Shown here in pieces: positions 59,723 through 64,000 of a stretch of DNA of 64,000 nucleotides (position 1 is its first letter; the number at the start of each line of letters is the position of its first letter). Source of the DNA: Theocolax elegans (taxonomy: Eukaryota; Arthropoda; Insecta; Hymenoptera; Cerocephalidae). The notes under the pieces are model-generated. The model made no database searches, had not been told where the DNA came from, and worked only from the letters and a program-made list of their open reading frames with translations. The DNA lies in contig CM047431.1 of assembly GCA_026168455.1 (NCBI GenBank), positions 50,032,029 to 50,096,028 on the forward strand, written 5' to 3'. The translations under genes were made by a program, and so were the position numbers.

Positions 59723-60149
59723 TATGTCGTAGAACCTGTAAATAGTTTAGAGTTTGAGTAATTGTTACTGTTAATAAATCATTATTAATAAAAACATTAA
59801 CTTGTTTTAGAAATTATTGTAAAATTATTTCAATTTACAAAAATAATTTATTATTCAAATTATTATTTTTATTATTAACTTGTTTTCTATGGATAATTTT
59901 TTTTCTATATTTAAATAAACCAAGTGTGTGCTAAATGTTGGCCAAATGTTGTGGAAGTTGTGCAGCAATGTTGGAAATGCTGTTGGTAAGGTTTTGCATA
60001 TTGTGTTTTAACAATATATGTACCACATTTTGGACACAGCCACTTCCAACATTTTTCCAACATTTGCCCAACACTTTATCCACAGGTGTACAAAAGGATT
60101 TTGCAACATGTAAACAACATGTGCCAAACAGGTATTATTTTTACGCGGG
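59723..60149. other. Subterminal-like region with CCAACATTT motifs
   Basis: After AT-rich DNA, 59930-60080 holds motifs AAATGTTGG, CCAAATGTTG and CAATGTTGG and then the inverse TTCCAACATTTTTCCAACAT and CCCAACACTTT. Such short inverted motifs are typical near CACTA element ends. No terminal CACTA is visible, and satellite units begin at about 60150. Confidence 0.5.
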
Positions 60150-60314
60150 GATTCAACGTTGGGTACCAACATTGGTCCAACGTTGGATACCATCCTTGGT
60201 CCAACGTTGGGTACCAACATTGGTCCAACGTCGGGTACCAATATTGGTCCAACGTTGGATACCAATATTGATTCAACATTGGGTAGCAATATTGGTCCAA
60301 CGTTGAGTACCAAC
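60150..60314. repeat. 24-bp satellite, short block 2
   Basis: About seven units of the same satellite as at 41694-49350, ending GAGTACCAAC where an inserted element starts. Confidence 0.95.
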
Positions 60315-61666
60315 CCGATAAGCGCACTTTTGAAAAAAAGAATTCTTTAAGAATTAACGAATGTCCGCGATAAATAATTCTATAAGTATTAAATAAGTAT
60401 CTGTAAAGTATTCTTTATGATCCACAATTTGAATAATATATATAAAATTATTGATTAAATGAAAATTACTCTATGTATACAATATAAGTAGTTAAAAAGT
60501 ATTCTTTTTAAATTGTTATAAATATTTATAAAACATTCTTTATAAATAGTTATAAGTATTTATAAAGTAGTCTTTTTGAATTAAAAAGAAAGTTAAAAAC
60601 TAATATTCTTTTAATTAAAGTACGCCATATAAACGCCATAAAAATATTGAAAAAGAGTTCTTTTTCAATTCTTTTTTTTGTCTTTATAGGTTATATATTA
60701 TTGAATATATTTAAATATTCGTTTATTGATTGTTATGTAATAAATTCATTATGTCACTTTATAGTGAAATATTCTAATAAATTACTTATGCACACTTGCA
60801 CCAATTATTAATATATGACTTTCAATAAATAGTTATAGCATTCTATCTAAAATTACTTTGCAGTATAGTAAACTTTATGGAATTTTTCTGATTCTCAATT
60901 ATAGGATAAGTTGCCTATTATTGTACTTTTATACAACAAATTAAAGTATTTGACAAATCTGAATCGACAGGAATGTGCTTACTTTACTTACAAACCGACT
61001 AAATCATTAGTTTATTGGTATTAATAACGGAATAATGCATTGAATATTAATAAAGTTCCGGAATTATTCAATCGGGGTGTAACAAATAAGGACGATTCGA
61101 AGTAAAATGTAAAAACGTGTTGATGGCGCAAGCGGTAAGGTTTCCGACTTTGACGCAGAGGGTCCCAGGTTCGAATCCCGACGTCCGGTGAAGATTTTTT
61201 TCGTTATTTAATGTATATTCTATTTAATTTCAGAAAATATATATTTAATAAATTCAAATGTTTAAAATGCTAAATAAAATAGAAAATTTGAAATTTCATT
61301 CTTCAAAATTTAGAGAGTGATTTATAAAAGAAATCAAAAAGAATTCTTTCTTAACGGTTTAAAACGACGTTACAATCCGCATAAAGAAAACTCAAAAAAG
61401 AATTGAAAACGAGTTCTTTGAGAATCTTTGGGATGTTTTTATGAGGAATGACTTTTAGAAGTATAAAAGAATACTTTTCCAATATTTAATTATTTTTTTG
61501 TAATAAATAATTACTTTTTCACTTCTTTAATATTTCTTTAATGGGATATACCATTCGTAAAATTTCATTCGAATTTAAAGAATTCTTTATTAATACTTAA
61601 AGCATTACAACATACCGGACATTCGTTATATTTATAAGTTATTGTAAAGAATTCTTTTTAAATTCT
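60315..61666. mobile_element. Inverted-repeat element inserted in the satellite
   Basis: Satellite units stop at TACCAAC (60314) and resume at ACATTGGTCC (61667). The consensus TACCAACATTGG would be restored by removing the insert with an AC duplication. Near the left end AAAGAATTCTTTAA is followed by TAACGAATGTCCG; the right end carries both inverted (CCGGACATTCGTTA, then AAAGAATTCTTT). TATAAAG(T)ATTCTTT motifs are repeated subterminally. The only conspicuous interior feature is a tRNA-like sequence at 61121. Confidence 0.7.
61121..61190 (+). pseudogene. tRNA-like sequence inside a TIR element
   Basis: TGATGGCGCAAGCGGTAAGG resembles a D arm with box A, GGTCCCAGGTTCGAATCCCG gives box B and T loop, then GACGTCCGG, and GAAGA before a run of seven T. 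The T stem is imperfect. It matches the minus-strand sequence at 19738-19803 in both halves, including the position of the T run, although the host elements differ. Confidence 0.65.
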
Positions 61667-64000
61667 ACATTGGTCCAACGTTGAGTACCAACATTAGTCC
61701 AACGTTGGGTACCAATATTGGTCCAACGTTCAAAACCAATAAAGGGCACCAATATTGGTTCAACGTTGGGTGCCAAAATTCAAAACAAAACTGAGTACCA
61801 ATATTGGTCCAACGTTGAGTACCAATATTGATTCAACATTGGGTACCAATATTGATTCAACGTTGGGTACCAGCATTGGTCCAACGTTGGGTACCAATAT
61901 TGATTCAACGTTGGATACCAACGTTCCAAACCACAATGAATATCGAAATTGGATAAACGGTTGTTACCAACGTTCAAAACCAATAAAGGGTACCAATATT
62001 GGTTCAACGTTGGGTACCAACATTGGTCCAACGTTGGGTACCAATATTGCTCCAACGTTGGGTACCAACATTGGTCCAACGTTGAGTACCAACATTGGTC
62101 CAACGTTGGGTACCAACATTGGTCCAACGTTGGGTATCAATATTGGTCCAACGTTGGATACCAAAGTTCAAAATCATTAATGGGTACTCATATTGCTCAA
62201 CGTTGGATACCAACGGTCCAAACCACAATGACTATCAATATTGAATAAACGTTTGATACCAACGTTCAAAACCAATAAAAGGTACCAATATTGGTTCAAC
62301 GTTGGGTACCAACATTGGTCCAACGTTGGGTACCAATATTGGTCCAACGTTGAGTACCAACATTGGTCCTATGTTGAGTACCAACATTGGTCTAATGTTG
62401 AGTACCAACATTGGTCCAACGTTGGGTACCAACATTGGTCCAACTTTGAGTACCAAGATTGGTTTAACATTGAGTACCAATATTGATTCAACATTGGGTA
62501 CCAACTTTGGTCTATCGTTGTGTACCAACATTGGTTTAACGTTGAGTACCAATATTGATTCAACTTTGGGCACCAATATAGGTTCAACGTTGTGTGCCAA
62601 CATTCTAACCAATAATGAGTACCAATATTGGTCTAACTTTGGGTACCAACATTGGGCCAACGTTGGGTACCAATATGGGTCCAACGTTGAGTACCAACAT
62701 AGATCCAACGTTGTGTACCAACATTGGTCCAACGTTGAGTACCAATATTTGTCCACCGTAGAGTACCAGGATTGATTCAACATTGGGTACAAATATTGAT
62801 TCAACATTGGGTACCAATATTGATTCAACGTTGGGTACCAACATTGGTCCAACTTTGGGTACCAACATTGGTCCATCGTTGGGTACCAATATTGGTCCAA
62901 CGTTGGGTACCAATATTGGTACAACGTTGAGCACCAATATTGATTCAACGTTGGATACCAATATTGATTCAACATTGGGTAGCAATATTAGTCCAACGTT
63001 GAGTACCAACATAGGTACAAAGTTGAGTACCAACATTAGTCCAACGTTGGGTACCAATATTGGTACAACGTTCAGAACCAATAAAGGGCACCAATATAGG
63101 TTCAACGTTGTGTGCCAACATTCTAACCAATAATGAGTACCAATATTGGTCCAACGTTGGGTACCAACATTGGGCCAACGTTGAGTACCAATATAGATTC
63201 AACGTTGGGTACCAACATTGGTCCAACGTTGGGTACCAACATTGGTCCAACGTTGAGTACCAATATTTATTCAACATTGGGTACCAACATTGGTCTATCG
63301 TTGGGTACCAACATTGGTTTAACGTTGAGTACCAACATTGATTCAACGTTGGGTACCAACATTGATTCAACGTTGGGTACCAACATTGGTCCAACTTTGG
63401 GTACCAACATTGGTCCATCGTTGGGTACCAATATTGGTCCAACGTTGGGTACCAATATTGGTACAACGTTCAGAACCAATAAAGGGCACCAATATAGGTT
63501 CAACGTTGTGTGCCAACATTCTAACCAATAATGAGTACCAATATTGGTCCAACGTTGGGTACCAACATTGGGCCAACGTTGAGTACCAATATTGATTCAA
63601 CATTGGGTACCAATATTGATTCAACGTTGGGTACCAACATTGGTCCAACGTTGGGTACCAATATTGATTCAACGTTGGGTACCAACATTGGTCCAACGTT
63701 GGGTACCAATATTGATTCAACGTTGGGTACCAACATTGGTCCAACGTTGGGTACCAATATTGATTCAACGTTGGATACCAACGTCCCAAATCACAATAAG
63801 TATCAATATTGGATAATCGTTTGTTTCCAAAGTTCAAAACCAATAAAGGGTACCAACATTGGTTCAACGTTGGGTGCCAACGTTCAAACCAATAATGAGT
63901 ACCAATATTGGTCCAACGTTGGGTACCAATATTGATTCAACATTGGGTACCAATTTTAATTCAACGTTGAGTACCAATATTGGTCTAACGTTGAGTACCA
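61667..64000. repeat. 24-bp satellite, block 3 (runs off the right edge)
   Basis: About 97 units of the same 24-bp satellite continue to the end of the window. Here a shorter higher-order pattern appears, for example GTTGTGTGCCAACATTCTAA at about 62590, 63108 and 63508, and a run of nearly pure alternating GATTC/GGTCC units at 63580-63775. All long frames are artefacts of the period. Confidence 0.97.

Noticed and set aside
49330..60150. A complete CACTA element inserted in the satellite with visible termini
   Set aside because: Satellite flanks the region, but no CACTA/CACTG inverted ends or target duplication can be seen at either boundary.

Overview
This is an arthropod-type nuclear window, most likely insect and quite possibly hymenopteran. 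The evidence is AT-rich, intron-like sequence in which CpG is not depleted, together with Jockey-clade, piggyBac-like and EnSpm/CACTA-type elements and many small inverted-repeat transposons. No marker in the window fixes the species. I find no intact host protein gene. The only host-gene signal is a promoter-like block at the extreme left edge that reads leftward out of the window.

Layout. 1-4.6 kb: the edge promoter, then gene-poor AT-rich DNA with one inverted-repeat element and a TATG microsatellite. 4.67-6.76 kb: a two-copy tandem repeat of about 1.07 kb; each copy holds a 5S-rRNA-like core and a 0.4 kb foldback. 7.0-10.5 kb: a GGGTGGTTC foldback element, a CACTGAGAGAA element and two tRNA-like cassettes. 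10.5-20.8 kb: AT-rich DNA with more inverted-repeat elements and an 0.86 kb tandem duplication. 20.8-27.7 kb: a nested triplication carrying three copies of a 1.25 kb CACGGAGAGAA element with an exon-intron-exon structure. 27.7-33.2 kb: AT-rich DNA, one small MITE, a second full foldback and an element remnant.

33.7-41.2 kb holds a rearranged, mostly minus-strand Jockey-clade non-LTR retrotransposon: an open ORF1, a broken ORF2, a tandemly duplicated reverse transcriptase piece, an inverted internal block, an 11-bp minisatellite at a duplication junction and two piggyBac-like insertions. 41.7-49.35, 60.15-60.31 and 61.67-64.0 kb are one satellite with a 24-bp, nearly self-complementary unit and a higher-order period near 3.27 kb. 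Between these blocks lies a dead EnSpm/CACTA transposase gene (50.1-58.5 kb) whose second intron is filled with other repeats and whose 3' end is duplicated as a large palindrome. A further inverted-repeat element with a tRNA-like centre splits the satellite at 60.3-61.7 kb.

The window is therefore a repeat landscape rather than a gene neighbourhood. Two patterns tie it together. First, seven independent element insertions share CAC(T/G)GAGA termini, and six of them have clear 2-bp TA or TG target duplications. Second, tRNA-like sequences with box B and a T-run terminator sit inside otherwise unrelated inverted-repeat elements. Long open frames in the satellites follow from repeat periodicity and should not be read as genes.
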